From positions 1 through 7,264 of the forward strand of contig JAGALN010000038.1 of assembly GCA_017625185.1 (NCBI GenBank): DNA of 7,264 nt. Direction: 5' to 3'. The stretch is from Clostridia bacterium (GTDB lineage: Bacteria; Bacillota; Clostridia; Monoglobales; Monoglobaceae). Within the stretch, counting starts at the first letter, position 1, and every line of letters begins with the position of its first letter. This document shows positions 1 to 6,706 of the stretch, piece by piece. The position numbers were made by a program, and so were the translations under genes. The notes under the pieces are model-generated. The model was not told where the DNA came from. It worked only from the letters and a program-made list of their open reading frames with translations, and ran no database searches.

Positions 1-711
1 GTCTATTTTCTCATGGATATTCGACTTTTACTGGCGGGGATTTTTTTGTCCTATGGATTGCTTTTTTGGTACCGGAGCATCTGTGTCCGAAACTTCTCCC
101 GGGATCAAATTTTGGTACCCATGAAATTTTCTTTGGGAGAACATCGAATTACCATCACAGCCCTGATGGATACCGGTTGTGAACTGACAGCGCCGGTGAC
201 CGGCGAGGGTGTGTTACTGGTGGAGGAAAAGGTCCTGGGCGGCATTACGCCCCAAAACAGCTTTTGGCTGTCCCTGCATACCGCAAGCGGAGCGAGTCAA
301 ATCCCTGCCTTTTATCCGGACAACGTGGAGAGCTTGAGTCAAAGGTATGAGTTGGCAGAGCAGCCTCTTATGGGGATTGTGAAAGGGAGATTGTCGAGGG
401 ATGGATTGTATTCTGGGATATGTAATCCGCAGATTTTGCGGGAAAAGATAGAGGAAGGAGGCAGAGAACATGGGAAAGAAGTGGAAAGTGTATTTGCAGC
501 AATTACTGCAAATCTTACGGGGATGGCTTGGCGTTCCCCCAAAAGATGTTTATTACATAGGAGGCAACGAAACACTGCCGAACCCTCTGGGACGGGAAGA
601 GGAAGAACTGCTGTTATCCAAGCTGGACCAACCGACGGAACGGGAAGAGGCAAAAAAGACCCTCATCGAACGGAATCTTCGGTTGGTGGTCTACATAGCG
701 CGAAAGTTTGA
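1..711 (+). CDS. spoIIGA: SpoIIGA, sporulation pro-sigma-E processing aspartic protease (5' partial, overlong 3' end)
   Basis: SpoIIGA is a membrane-bound aspartic protease of the mother cell that removes the pro-sequence of sigma-E after the forespore signal. The frame is already open at base 1, so the start and most of the N-terminal membrane domain lie outside the window. What remains begins with one hydrophobic helix (about bases 13-72), probably the last membrane segment. The soluble protease domain follows, with the catalytic DTG motif (Asp at 169-171, context LMDTGCEL) and the later IPAFYPD and GICNPQIL blocks, which fit the SpoIIGA C-terminus as I remember it. It lies directly upstream of sigE, the standard arrangement. 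The oddity is the end: family-like sequence stops near base 445, yet the frame stays open to 711. It thereby runs about 240 bases into sigE in another frame, giving an Arg/Gly-rich tail that looks like a coding shadow. Identity is secure; the true 3' end is not. Confidence 0.82.
   Translation, partial: VYFLMDIRLLLAGIFLSYGLLFWYRSICVRNFSRDQILVPMKFSLGEHRITITALMDTGCELTAPVTGEGVLLVEEKVLGGITPQNSFWLSLHTASGASQIPAFYPDNVESLSQRYELAEQPLMGIVKGRLSRDGLYSGICNPQILREKIEEGGREHGKEVESVFAAITANLTGMAWRSPKRCLLHRRQRNTAEPSGTGRGRTAVIQAGPTDGTGRGKKDPHRTESSVGGLHSAKV
452..461 (+). promoter_or_regulatory. Shine-Dalgarno of sigE
   Basis: The sequence AGGAAGGAGG lies 8 bases before the ATG at 470. It fixes the sigE start. It also lies inside the continued spoIIGA frame, so ribosomes reading the long spoIIGA frame would cross it. 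Confidence 0.85.
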
Positions 712-1207
712 AAATACAGGGATTGGAATTGAGGATTTGATTTCCATCGGCACCATCGGGTTAATTAAGGCGATCAACACCTTTAAGACTGATAAGAAAA
801 TCAAACTGGCCACCTATGCCTCCCGATGTATCGAGAATGAAATTCTGATGTGCCTGCGGAAGAACAACGGCATCAAAACAGAGGTTTCCATTGATGAACC
901 CTTGAATGTGGATTGGGACGGGAATGAGCTTTTGCTTTCGGATATTTTAGGAACTGAGGAGGACATTATCTGGCGGGGACTGGACGAGGAAGTAGATAAG
1001 CAGTTGTTGCGACTTGCCATGGAAAAGCTAAGTCAGCGGGAGCGGCGGATTATGGAGCTTCGGTTCGGGCTGAAGGGTGGGGAATCAGAAAAGACCCAAA
1101 AGGAAGTAGCGGATATGCTTGGGATTTCTCAGTCCTACATCTCTCGGCTGGAAAAACGGATTATCCTTCGGCTCCGCCGGGATATTACGAAAATGATTCA
1201 CGAATAG
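470..1207 (+). CDS. sigE: RNA polymerase sporulation sigma factor SigE (pro-sigma-E)
   Basis: This is the early mother-cell sigma factor of endospore formation, made as an inactive membrane-associated precursor and activated by SpoIIGA. The 245 residues match the family length (about 239 in Bacillus subtilis). The N-terminal 28 residues are a basic, amphipathic pro-sequence ending in DVYYIGG, and by analogy with B. subtilis cleavage falls between the two tyrosines (28/29). Sigma region 2 covers about residues 64-135, with the hallmark stretches [30 protein letters not shown] and [13 protein letters not shown]. The linker has [17 protein letters not shown]. Region 4 (about 185-240) has the helix-turn-helix [18 protein letters not shown]. 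The start at 470 has a strong SD. The gene is complete with no sign of decay, which suggests a working sporulation pathway. It ends 5 bases from the convergent murA, and sigG does not follow. Confidence 0.97.
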   Translation: MGKKWKVYLQQLLQILRGWLGVPPKDVYYIGGNETLPNPLGREEEELLLSKLDQPTEREEAKKTLIERNLRLVVYIARKFENTGIGIEDLISIGTIGLIKAINTFKTDKKIKLATYASRCIENEILMCLRKNNGIKTEVSIDEPLNVDWDGNELLLSDILGTEEDIIWRGLDEEVDKQLLRLAMEKLSQRERRIMELRFGLKGGESEKTQKEVADMLGISQSYISRLEKRIILRLRRDITKMIHE

Positions 1208-1218
1208 CAAAACTATTC
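1202..1218. terminator. Weak palindrome holding both convergent stop codons
   Basis: GAATAG (1202-1207) and CTATTC (1213-1218) form a perfect 6-bp inverted repeat around the loop CAAAA, and each arm carries the TAG stop of one convergent gene (sigE and murA). There is no clean T-tract on either side and the stem is AT-rich. At best this is a poor two-way terminator; it may only be a by-product of facing stop codons. Confidence 0.25.
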
Positions 1219-2475
1219 TGTTTCAAGCTTTTCAATTTTTGCGCCCAAGGAGGAGAGCTTTTCCACGAAATGCTCATATCCCCGTTCCATGTGTTCAATG
1301 TTGGTGATTCGGGTTTCGCCCTGAGCCGCAAGAGCGGCAATGACCAGGGCAGCACCGGCACGAAGGTCGGTTGCCTTGACTTGTGTTCCGCTTAATTTTC
1401 GGGTTCCGTCAATGACGGCGGTTCGTCCGTCTAGCTTGATTTTAGCACCCATCCGCAGTAGTTCCGGGACCTGCATGAAACGGTTTTCGAAGATGGTTTC
1501 CACCACAACACCGGTGCCGTCGGCAACACTCATGAGGGCCATGAATTGGGATTGCATATCGGTGGGGAAACCGGGGTATGGCAAGGTCTTGATGTCGACT
1601 GCCCGGAATTTTTCGCAGGGAGAAATGTGGAGAAAATCCTCTCCGGCTTCCAGATCAAAGCCCATCTCCTCCAGTTTGGCAATGACCGGCTTGACATGAT
1701 TGGGACAGATGTTGGTTAAGGTAACATCCCCACGAGAGGCTGCCGCCATGGCAAGAAAGGTTCCAGCTTCAATCCGGTCGGGAATGACAGTGTGACGGCA
1801 GGCGGAAAGAGAATCCTTGCCAGTTATGGTAATGGTGTCGCTGCCGGCGCCCTGAATCTTTGCTCCCATTTTAGAAAGACAGCGGGCAAGGTCGGCAATC
1901 TCTGGCTCGGCAGCAGCGTTTTCAATAATGGTTTCCCCATGGGCAAGGCAGGCAGCAAGGAGAAGATTCTCGGTGGCACCTACGCTGGGGAAGTCCAGAT
2001 AAATCCGATTGCCCATTAAATGGTCGCAACGAGCCTCTACATAACCGTGGCCTTGCTTGATTTTAGCACCCATGGCAGAAAAGCCCTTCAGGTGCAGGTC
2101 AATGGGGCGAGCTCCAATCTGGCAACCGCCCGGGAGAGGAATCCTTGCCCTGCCGGTGCGGGCAAGGAGTGGACCCATAACCAAAAAAGAGGCACGAAGT
2201 CGGCTGAAAAGCTCCAAGGATGGAGTTTTTCGCTTGCTGTCTTCGGAGAGGGAAACCGAAACGGTGGAAGGGTCTAATTGGTCAACATTGCCTCCAACGC
2301 AAGCAATCAGTTCCATCATATGAGCAGTGTCAGAAAGGACGGGAATGCCCTCAAAGGTAGATGGCTCTTTCGATAGAAGCCCGGCAGCAAGAATGGGCAG
2401 GGAAGCGTTTTTGGAACCGCTGATGGCAACGGTACCATGGAGAGGTTCCCCGGGTGTAATCAAATATTGGGACAT
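1213..2475 (-). CDS. murA: UDP-N-acetylglucosamine 1-carboxyvinyltransferase (MurA)
   Basis: MurA is a cytoplasmic enzyme that transfers enolpyruvate from PEP to UDP-GlcNAc, the first committed step of peptidoglycan synthesis and the target of fosfomycin. The 420 residues match the usual length of about 420 and the two-domain EPSP-synthase-like fold. Visible landmarks are SGSKNASLP (Lys22, Asn23), the active-site loop [10 protein letters not shown] with Cys118 (the residue fosfomycin alkylates), the substrate-binding VGATEN block near 165-170, PDRIEAGTF near 232-240, and [11 protein letters not shown] with the catalytic Asp306. The cysteine means a fosfomycin-sensitive type is expected. The start at 2475 is supported by GGAAGGA five bases upstream. 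Many Firmicutes carry two MurA paralogues, and I cannot tell which this is. It is convergent with sigE. I see no convincing promoter just upstream; an ordinary one may lie in the 2480-2830 region. Confidence 0.97.
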   Translation of the reverse strand: MSQYLITPGEPLHGTVAISGSKNASLPILAAGLLSKEPSTFEGIPVLSDTAHMMELIACVGGNVDQLDPSTVSVSLSEDSKRKTPSLELFSRLRASFLVMGPLLARTGRARIPLPGGCQIGARPIDLHLKGFSAMGAKIKQGHGYVEARCDHLMGNRIYLDFPSVGATENLLLAACLAHGETIIENAAAEPEIADLARCLSKMGAKIQGAGSDTITITGKDSLSACRHTVIPDRIEAGTFLAMAAASRGDVTLTNICPNHVKPVIAKLEEMGFDLEAGEDFLHISPCEKFRAVDIKTLPYPGFPTDMQSQFMALMSVADGTGVVVETIFENRFMQVPELLRMGAKIKLDGRTAVIDGTRKLSGTQVKATDLRAGAALVIAALAAQGETRITNIEHMERGYEHFVEKLSSLGAKIEKLETE

Positions 2476-2547
2476 AGAGTTCCTTCCTTTCCAGAGTGGT
2501 TTCTTCCCTTTAGAATGAACAAAAATTGGGGAATTTATGTATCTTTT

Positions 2548-2579
2548 CCTGCCGGTTCATTAGAAACGGCAGGTTTTTT
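2548..2579 (+). terminator. Rho-independent terminator, rightward
   Basis: CCTGCCG (2548-2554) pairs perfectly with CGGCAGG (2567-2573) around a 12-base loop and is followed by six T (2574-2579). The T-tract is only on the plus strand. The nearest rightward gene upstream is sigE, 1.3 kb away across murA, so it probably ends spoIIGA-sigE readthrough or another antisense transcript. Confidence 0.75.
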
Positions 2580-2583
2580 AATG

Positions 2584-2664
2584 CTATCCCTGGAAAACAT
2601 AAATGGGGAGATAGACTCGCCCTGTAAGATAATCATAAAAAAGAAACAAACGTAAACAAAACAT
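2584..2664 (-). CDS. Candidate 26-codon leader ORF upstream of murA
   Basis: An ATG at 2664-2662 opens a 26-residue frame ending in TAG at 2586-2584. The evidence is its SD: a perfect AGGAGG (2679-2674) nine bases before the ATG. The peptide is hydrophobic and aromatic (begins MFCLRLFLFYDYL) and has no family I recognise. It lies on the murA strand about 110 bases upstream of murA. The hairpin at 2548-2573 lies between the two ORFs, and part of the SD lies in the arm of another hairpin (2666-2706). It could be a leader peptide, a short membrane peptide, or chance. A random frame this short is common, so the ribosome site carries all the weight. Confidence 0.22.
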   Translation of the reverse strand: MFCLRLFLFYDYLTGRVYLPIYVFQG

Positions 2665-2665
2665 G

Positions 2666-2706
2666 ACAAAAAACCTCCTGCATCATTATTTTAAGAAGTT
2701 TTTTGT
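2666..2706. terminator. AT-rich hairpin, possible two-way terminator or SD-masking stem
   Basis: Bases 2666-2677 pair with 2695-2706 over 12 positions with one C/A mismatch and a 17-base loop. T-rich runs follow on both strands (TTTTT at 2706-2710 rightward). The stem is mostly A-T pairs, so termination would be weak. On the leftward RNA the 3' arm covers the GAGG core of the small ORF's SD. Confidence 0.35.
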
Positions 2707-2780
2707 TTTTCTATCCTGCCAAATGAATGTGGTGGTTCAAAAAAATGTATTAAAAGAAAATGACAAAAGCAGAAAAAAGG

Positions 2781-2809
2781 TTGATTCTCTAAAAAAGCTA
2801 TGGTACAAT
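2781..2809 (+). promoter_or_regulatory. Sigma-A promoter of the CNNM/CBS gene
   Basis: A -35 box TTGATT (2781-2786), 17-base spacer and -10 box TACAAT (2804-2809), with TGG before the -10 giving an extended -10. Transcription should start near 2816, leaving a leader of about 30 bases before the ATG at 2847. The SD is TAGGGGGA (2829-2836). Confidence 0.8.
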
Positions 2810-2846
2810 AGCTGTAATAATTTGAACTTAGGGGGAATTTTTCCTT

Positions 2847-4094
2847 ATGGACAGTAGTAGTACGAGTATGATTTTTGTTTTGATTGTACTTGTGATGTGT
2901 TCGGCATATTTTTCGGCAACAGAAACAGCCTTTTCCTCTCTCAACCGGATTCGACTGAAGAATCTGGCAAATGACGGCAACAAAAGAGCCGCTCTGGCAC
3001 TTTCCTTAACCGAGCGGTATGATGATTTGTTGTCCAGTATTTTGATCGGAAACAATGTGGTTAATATTGCGGCATCTTCACTTGCCACGGTATTGTTTTT
3101 GAAACTGTTTCCGGTTTACGGCGTAACCCTCTCCACAGTGGTGATGACAGTGACGGTTCTGGTTTTCGGTGAGATTTCGCCTAAGAGTTTAGCCAAAGAG
3201 GCGCCGGAGTCCTTCGCCATGACATCAGCACCGGTGATGCGGGTTCTTATCTGGGTTATGACTCCCTTTAACTGGATTTTTGGACTATGGAAGAAAATGC
3301 TCCAGAGGGTTTTTAAAACCAAAGAGAGCCGGGGGATTACCGATGAAGAGCTTTTGACCATTGTGGAAGAAGCCCAGAGCGAAGGCGAGATTGACCAGCA
3401 GGAGGGCAACCTGATTAAAAGTGCCATTGAGTTTAAGGATTTGGAGGCGGGAGATATTTTGACCTCCCGGGTAGACCTGACGGCGGTGGATGTGGAGGAA
3501 GACCATCAGGCGATTTACCGTGTCTTTATGGAAAGCCGATTCTCCAGAATCCCGGTCTATAAAGATACCATTGACAATATCATTGGTGTGGTGCATCAGC
3601 GGGACTTCTTTGTGATGATTCACACCAAGGGTCAGACCCTGCAGGATATCATCAAGCCCGCCATCTTTGTTTCGGACTCCATCAAGATTTCCAAGCTGAT
3701 TAAGCACCTCCAAAAGTCTCAGTCCCATATGGCGGTTGTTACCGACGAATATGGCGGAACCATGGGTATTGTTACCATGGAGGATATTTTAGAAGAGCTG
3801 GTAGGGGAAATCTGGGACGAGCACGATGCTGTTGTGCAGGATATGGAACGGATTGGAGAGAACGAATATCTGGTATCCGGCAGTGCCGATGTGGAGGAAC
3901 TGTTCGAGCTTTTCGAAATGGAATGTGATATTGCACAGAATACCGTCAACGGATGGGCGATGGAGCAATTGGAAAAAATTCCTGAAATCGGGGATACCTT
4001 TACTGACCGGAACTTTCAGGTTACGGTCAAGGAATTGGACGGCAGACGAATCGGCAAGGTGCAGGTTTTGTACCAGCCGGAAGAGGAAGAATAG
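2847..4094 (+). CDS. CNNM-domain / CBS-pair / CorC-HlyC membrane protein (hemolysin-C-like, probable divalent-cation exporter)
   Basis: This is an integral membrane protein of the CNNM family, often annotated hemolysin or CorC. Relatives such as S. aureus MpfA and CorC act in Mg2+ efflux or tolerance. The 415 residues contain the CNNM/DUF21 domain (about 5-185) with signature motifs SATETAFSSLN (23-33), IGNNVVNIAAS (67-77) and GEISPKSLAKE (108-118), and about three or four hydrophobic helices. A CBS pair follows (about 205-330) with SRIPVYKDTIDNIIGVV and DEYGGTMGIVTMEDILEELVGEI, a likely nucleotide-binding switch. The C-terminal CorC/HlyC domain (about 340-411) contains GDTF and a GRRIGKVQV motif. 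The acidic tail ends in EEEE. It is monocistronic between its own promoter and a strong terminator. The exact ion cannot be read from sequence, and cytolysin activity should not be inferred from the old name. Confidence 0.92.
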   Translation: MDSSSTSMIFVLIVLVMCSAYFSATETAFSSLNRIRLKNLANDGNKRAALALSLTERYDDLLSSILIGNNVVNIAASSLATVLFLKLFPVYGVTLSTVVMTVTVLVFGEISPKSLAKEAPESFAMTSAPVMRVLIWVMTPFNWIFGLWKKMLQRVFKTKESRGITDEELLTIVEEAQSEGEIDQQEGNLIKSAIEFKDLEAGDILTSRVDLTAVDVEEDHQAIYRVFMESRFSRIPVYKDTIDNIIGVVHQRDFFVMIHTKGQTLQDIIKPAIFVSDSIKISKLIKHLQKSQSHMAVVTDEYGGTMGIVTMEDILEELVGEIWDEHDAVVQDMERIGENEYLVSGSADVEELFELFEMECDIAQNTVNGWAMEQLEKIPEIGDTFTDRNFQVTVKELDGRRIGKVQVLYQPEEEE

Positions 4095-4101
4095 AAGAAC
4101 G

Positions 4102-4140
4102 CAAAAAAGATGAGAAGCATTTAGCTTCTCATCTTTTTTG
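4102..4140. terminator. Strong bidirectional rho-independent terminator
   Basis: A perfect 17-bp stem, 4102-4118 with 4124-4140, encloses the 5-base loop ATTTA. The A6 run on the left arm and T6 run (4134-4139) on the right give a T-tract on each strand. It ends the CNNM transcript 8 bases after its stop codon and should also end the leftward rex-fba transcript. Confidence 0.92.
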
Positions 4141-4207
4141 TAAAATCGGTTTACACAACAAATGAAGTACACAGAAAATTAGGTAAGATTTGTTCGGGGA
4201 GAGGTTT

Positions 4208-4229
4208 GGCAAGGCGTAACTGTCTTGCC
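4208..4229. repeat. Small GC-containing hairpin in the 3' region of fba
   Basis: GGCAAG (4208-4213) and CTTGCC (4224-4229) form a perfect 6-bp stem with a 10-base loop. No T-tract follows on either strand, so it is not a classic terminator. It may stabilise the 3' end of the aldolase mRNA. The rest of 4141-4275 shows nothing recognisable. Confidence 0.3.
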
Positions 4230-4275
4230 GCGCCCATGCCACGGACCAAGATTGCCTGATTTTCAAGTACCGGTT

Positions 4276-5127
4276 TTATGCTTTGCCGTTGGAGCCGAAG
4301 AGACGAATCTTCTCAATTACCTTTGCTTTTACATCTTCACGGGAAGGACCGATATATTTTCTCAGGTCATAAACCTCGGTATCTTCTGCCAGATATGCCC
4401 GGAGTCTATCGGTGTAGGCACAACGGAGTTCGGTGTCAATGTTGATCTTGTTGATACCCAAGGAAACAGCTTTCTTGATGCTCTCTTCGTCTACACCAGA
4501 TGCACCGTGAAGAACCAGAGGCATATTCAAATCCTGCTTAATGGTGCTTAAACGGTCAAAATCCAGCTTGGGGACACCCTTGTACTTACCATGGGCAGTA
4601 CCGATGGCGATTGCCAGATAGTCAACACCGGACTCGGTTACAAATTGCTTTGCTTCAGCAGGGTTGGTGTACATAGCATCTTTTTCGTCAACGCAGATGT
4701 TATCCTCAATACCGCCCAGACGACCCAGCTCTGCCTCAACGGAAACACCGCTTGCATGGGCTACATCAACAACCCGGCGGGAAACTTCAATATTGCCTTC
4801 TAAGGGATGATGAGAACCGTCAATCATAACGGAAGACCAACCGTTTCTGATGCACTTTACTGCAGTTTCAAAGCTACCGCCATGATCCAAGTGAAGTGCC
4901 ACCGGAACGCTGACTTCACTTGCCAGCTGGTGGACCATCGCAGAGAGCATGCCAACACCGGCATAAGAGAGAGCACCCTCGGAAGTCTGAACGAAAACCG
5001 GAGCTTTTTCTTCTTCCGCAGCAGAAAGGATTGCCTGCAGCATCTCCATGTTGACAAAGTTGAACGCACCAACGGCATAACCGTTCTTGTGTGCATGATC
5101 CAGAATTTCTTTACCTGTAACTAACAT
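4276..5127 (-). CDS. fba: Class II (zinc-dependent) fructose-bisphosphate aldolase
   Basis: This cytoplasmic enzyme cleaves fructose-1,6-bisphosphate to dihydroxyacetone phosphate and glyceraldehyde-3-phosphate in glycolysis, and catalyses the reverse in gluconeogenesis. The 283-residue length and motifs fit the class II FBA/GatY/KbaY family. Visible residues are the LHLDHGGSFE block with catalytic Asp81 and zinc ligand His82, Glu133 in EAELGRLGG, His179 in GTAHGKYKG, His207 in VLHGASGV, and the phosphate-binding NKINIDTE block near the C-terminus. GatY and KbaY (tagatose-bisphosphate aldolases) share these motifs; with no galactitol or tagatose genes nearby, fructose-bisphosphate is the better call. 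The start has GGAGG (5141-5137) nine bases upstream. It is the last gene of the rex run, 49 bases after its neighbour, with no usable promoter in the gap. Cotranscription and Rex control are therefore inferred. Confidence 0.93.
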   Translation of the reverse strand: MLVTGKEILDHAHKNGYAVGAFNFVNMEMLQAILSAAEEEKAPVFVQTSEGALSYAGVGMLSAMVHQLASEVSVPVALHLDHGGSFETAVKCIRNGWSSVMIDGSHHPLEGNIEVSRRVVDVAHASGVSVEAELGRLGGIEDNICVDEKDAMYTNPAEAKQFVTESGVDYLAIAIGTAHGKYKGVPKLDFDRLSTIKQDLNMPLVLHGASGVDEESIKKAVSLGINKINIDTELRCAYTDRLRAYLAEDTEVYDLRKYIGPSREDVKAKVIEKIRLFGSNGKA

Positions 5128-5151
5128 TTTGCAAAACCTCCATAGTATATA

Positions 5152-5178
5152 AATTTAATCAATTTTCAAAATTAAATT
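5152..5178. repeat. AT-only inverted repeat in the gap before fba
   Basis: AATTTAAT (5152-5159) and ATTAAATT (5171-5178) are perfect inverted copies, with a second palindrome AATTTT-C-AAAATT (5161-5173) overlapping the second arm. It fills much of the gap between the P-loop gene and fba and touches the stop codon of the former. It could be an mRNA stem, an operator or simply AT-rich DNA. It does not match the Rex box. Confidence 0.3.
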
Positions 5179-5998
5179 ATTCTGCATTCTTCATCTGCAG
5201 AGCTTTGACATTGATGTTCACCTTCCGGACATTGATGGAAGTGAATTCTTCGATGGCTTCCTGAATTCGCCGGGCGACAAGAGCTGCCTTTTGGGAGACC
5301 CGGCAGGGGAAATACATGGATACATCAATATCTAAAATAAGCTGCCCGTCCGGGGTAGAATCATTTTTCATCCGAAGTACCCTGTGGATGAAAGAAAACT
5401 GCATCGCCTCATAGGTGCAGATATCGGAAATTGCCTTAGGAGAGATTTTGTACTCCCCAAGATAACTGTAAGAGGGACGCATGACGGTTTTTTCCTCCAT
5501 GATAGTCTGCCCCTTTTTCTTAAATAATAAATTCAGCGGGTCAATAAAATACCCGGAAAACTGTTTTTTTAATTCAAAGGTAGGAACGGGGATGACGTGT
5601 TTTCCCTGTTTGTTCCGCATCTCATAGGCGACAGCTCGCTCCTCGGGAGTGGAAACATCTTCAATCTGAATGATTTTCTCGATGGGTGCAACCTGCAGTG
5701 CCTCTGCAATCCGGGCAACCATTTTATTGCTGGTCCCGATAATCAGGAGGGATTCTGCCTGATTATCCCGAATAGCATTGCGGACCTCCAGAACATGGTC
5801 TGCTTCGCTGAAGATGGCGGTACGAACCGATGCAACCTTGGTGGCGGCACGTTTTGCGGAACGGCCCGCAATGATACGGTTGTCCGCAATCAAAAGTCCG
5901 TCGTCGATGATATAGTCAATCCCGTTGTCCCGGGCAACTGACAGACTGTGATGGCTCTTCCCAGTTCCGGATTTGCCGACCAAGGCATATACCTTCAT
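5177..5998 (-). CDS. P-loop ATP/GTP-binding protein with C-terminal Asp23/Gls24-like domain
   Basis: The 273-residue protein starts MKVYALVGKSGTGKSHH, a clean Walker A motif (Gly8 to Ser15). A nucleotide-binding region of about 155 residues follows, with IIDDGLLIADN (near 30-40) and a hydrophobic strand SLLIIGTSNK that may be the Walker B or sensor strand. A charged linker (FKKKGQTIMEEKTVMRP) leads to residues about 181-273, which read like the Asp23/Gls24/YloU fold: GEYKISPKAI, then LILDIDVSMYFPCRV, and the closing INVRKVNINVKAL. The protein looks cytoplasmic, with no membrane segment or signal peptide. Asp23/Gls24 proteins are linked to envelope stress; the role of this combination is unknown to me. 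I chose the ATG at 5998 because GAGGG (6010-6006) lies seven bases upstream and Walker A then begins at residue 8. An in-frame ATG at 6049 would overlap rex. The gene lies 10 bases after rex. Confidence 0.8.
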   Translation of the reverse strand: MKVYALVGKSGTGKSHHSLSVARDNGIDYIIDDGLLIADNRIIAGRSAKRAATKVASVRTAIFSEADHVLEVRNAIRDNQAESLLIIGTSNKMVARIAEALQVAPIEKIIQIEDVSTPEERAVAYEMRNKQGKHVIPVPTFELKKQFSGYFIDPLNLLFKKKGQTIMEEKTVMRPSYSYLGEYKISPKAISDICTYEAMQFSFIHRVLRMKNDSTPDGQLILDIDVSMYFPCRVSQKAALVARRIQEAIEEFTSINVRKVNINVKALQMKNAE

Positions 5999-6005
5999 GG
6001 CTTTT

Positions 6006-6010
6006 CCCTC
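6006..6010 (-). promoter_or_regulatory. Shine-Dalgarno that fixes the P-loop gene start
   Basis: GAGGG (read leftward) lies seven bases before the ATG at 5998 and overlaps the rex stop codon (6011-6009). This favours 5998 over the upstream in-frame ATG at 6049 and suggests translational coupling to rex. Confidence 0.7.
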
Positions 6011-6665
6011 ATTTCTGTGATGTGACAGTATTTTTCTTGTTATTCTCAAGCAGCTTATAGGAAAGCCGCATCAGGCTATCGCTCAAATGGACATTCTCTA
6101 CAACAATATCCTCATCTTCTCTGGAAAGCTCGGTATAGGAGAAGTTTAAAAAGGCACGGATGCCGTAAGCAATCATTTCCTCTGCCACATTGTGCATGGC
6201 ATCCTTGGGAACGGCGAGAATCGCCATCTGGGGTTGGTGTTCCTCGATAAAACTTCCCACTTCCCTGTAATCCCGGATGGTGTGTCGGGCAACCTCCTGC
6301 CCAATCTTTTTAGAGTCTGTATCGAAGATGCCAATCAAACGAAAGCCTCTGGACTCGAATTTGGTATTGGTGGCAAAGGTGCGACCCATGTGTCCGGCAC
6401 CGATTAAGATGGCAGTGTACCCTTGGGTCAGACCTAAAATTTTTGCAATCTCGTTTCGTAAGAGCTCGACGTTATAGCCATAACCCTGTTGCCCAAAGCC
6501 GCCGAAACAATTCAAATCCTGACGGATTTGAGATGCAGTAATGTTCATTTTTTCGCTGAGCTCCCGGGAGGAAATCCGCTCGGTACCGCTTTCCAACAAA
6601 TCAGTTAGGTGTCGGTAGTAGCGAGGCAACCGGTTGATGACGGAATCTGATATTCTTTTTTCCAT
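6009..6665 (-). CDS. rex: Redox-sensing transcriptional repressor Rex
   Basis: Rex is a homodimeric cytoplasmic repressor that binds DNA when NAD+ is plentiful and releases it when NADH rises, so it derepresses fermentative and NADH-oxidising genes. The 218 residues match the family (about 210-220). The N-terminal winged helix (about 1-80) contains LPRYYRHLTDLL and the recognition region ITASQIRQDLNCFGGFGQQGYGYNV. The Rossmann domain (about 84-200) has the dinucleotide loop GAGHMGR (89-95) and IGIFDTD, whose acidic residues would read the NAD ribose. The C-terminal helix (LSDSLMRLSYKLLEN) resembles the domain-swap helix of Rex dimers. The start at 6665 has AAGGAG (6679-6674) eight bases upstream. 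The promoter carries a Rex-type operator, so autorepression is expected. It heads a leftward run with the P-loop protein and fba. Confidence 0.96.
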   Translation of the reverse strand: MEKRISDSVINRLPRYYRHLTDLLESGTERISSRELSEKMNITASQIRQDLNCFGGFGQQGYGYNVELLRNEIAKILGLTQGYTAILIGAGHMGRTFATNTKFESRGFRLIGIFDTDSKKIGQEVARHTIRDYREVGSFIEEHQPQMAILAVPKDAMHNVAEEMIAYGIRAFLNFSYTELSREDEDIVVENVHLSDSLMRLSYKLLENNKKNTVTSQK

Positions 6666-6706
6666 TGTTTACGCTCCTTGCGGAATTTCTTTCTCTTCAA
6701 AATTCC

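Larger units (their letters stand above)
2476..2846. other. Divergent intergenic region between murA and the CNNM gene
   Basis: This 371-base, AT-rich region separates leftward murA from the rightward CNNM/CBS gene. It holds the murA SD (2481-2487), a rightward intrinsic terminator (2548-2579), a candidate 26-codon leftward ORF (2584-2664), an AT-rich hairpin (2666-2706), and the sigma-A promoter and SD of the CNNM gene. I found no RNA gene and no convincing murA promoter. Confidence 0.7.

Noticed and set aside
1340..2323. Several rightward frames of 75-119 codons across murA
   Set aside because: They are antisense shadows of a well-conserved murA and show no motif or recognisable protein character.
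2437..2655. Rightward 72-codon frame over the murA start and the following terminator
   Set aside because: No SD precedes its start codons, it runs through a terminator hairpin, and its sequence looks like translated intergenic DNA.
5144..5171. TATACT (5149-5144, leftward) with TTTTGA 16 bases upstream as an fba promoter
   Set aside because: The -35 is poor, and the predicted start (about 5137) would fall inside the fba SD (5141-5137), leaving no usable ribosome site.
5152..5178. AT-rich dyad before fba as a second Rex operator
   Set aside because: It lacks the TGTTA/TAACA half-sites and has the wrong spacing; it is simply an A/T palindrome.
5999..6049. Upstream start at 6049 for the P-loop protein
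   Set aside because: It adds 17 residues overlapping rex, with no clear SD, and pushes Walker A away from the N-terminus. The ATG at 5998 has GAGGG at good spacing.
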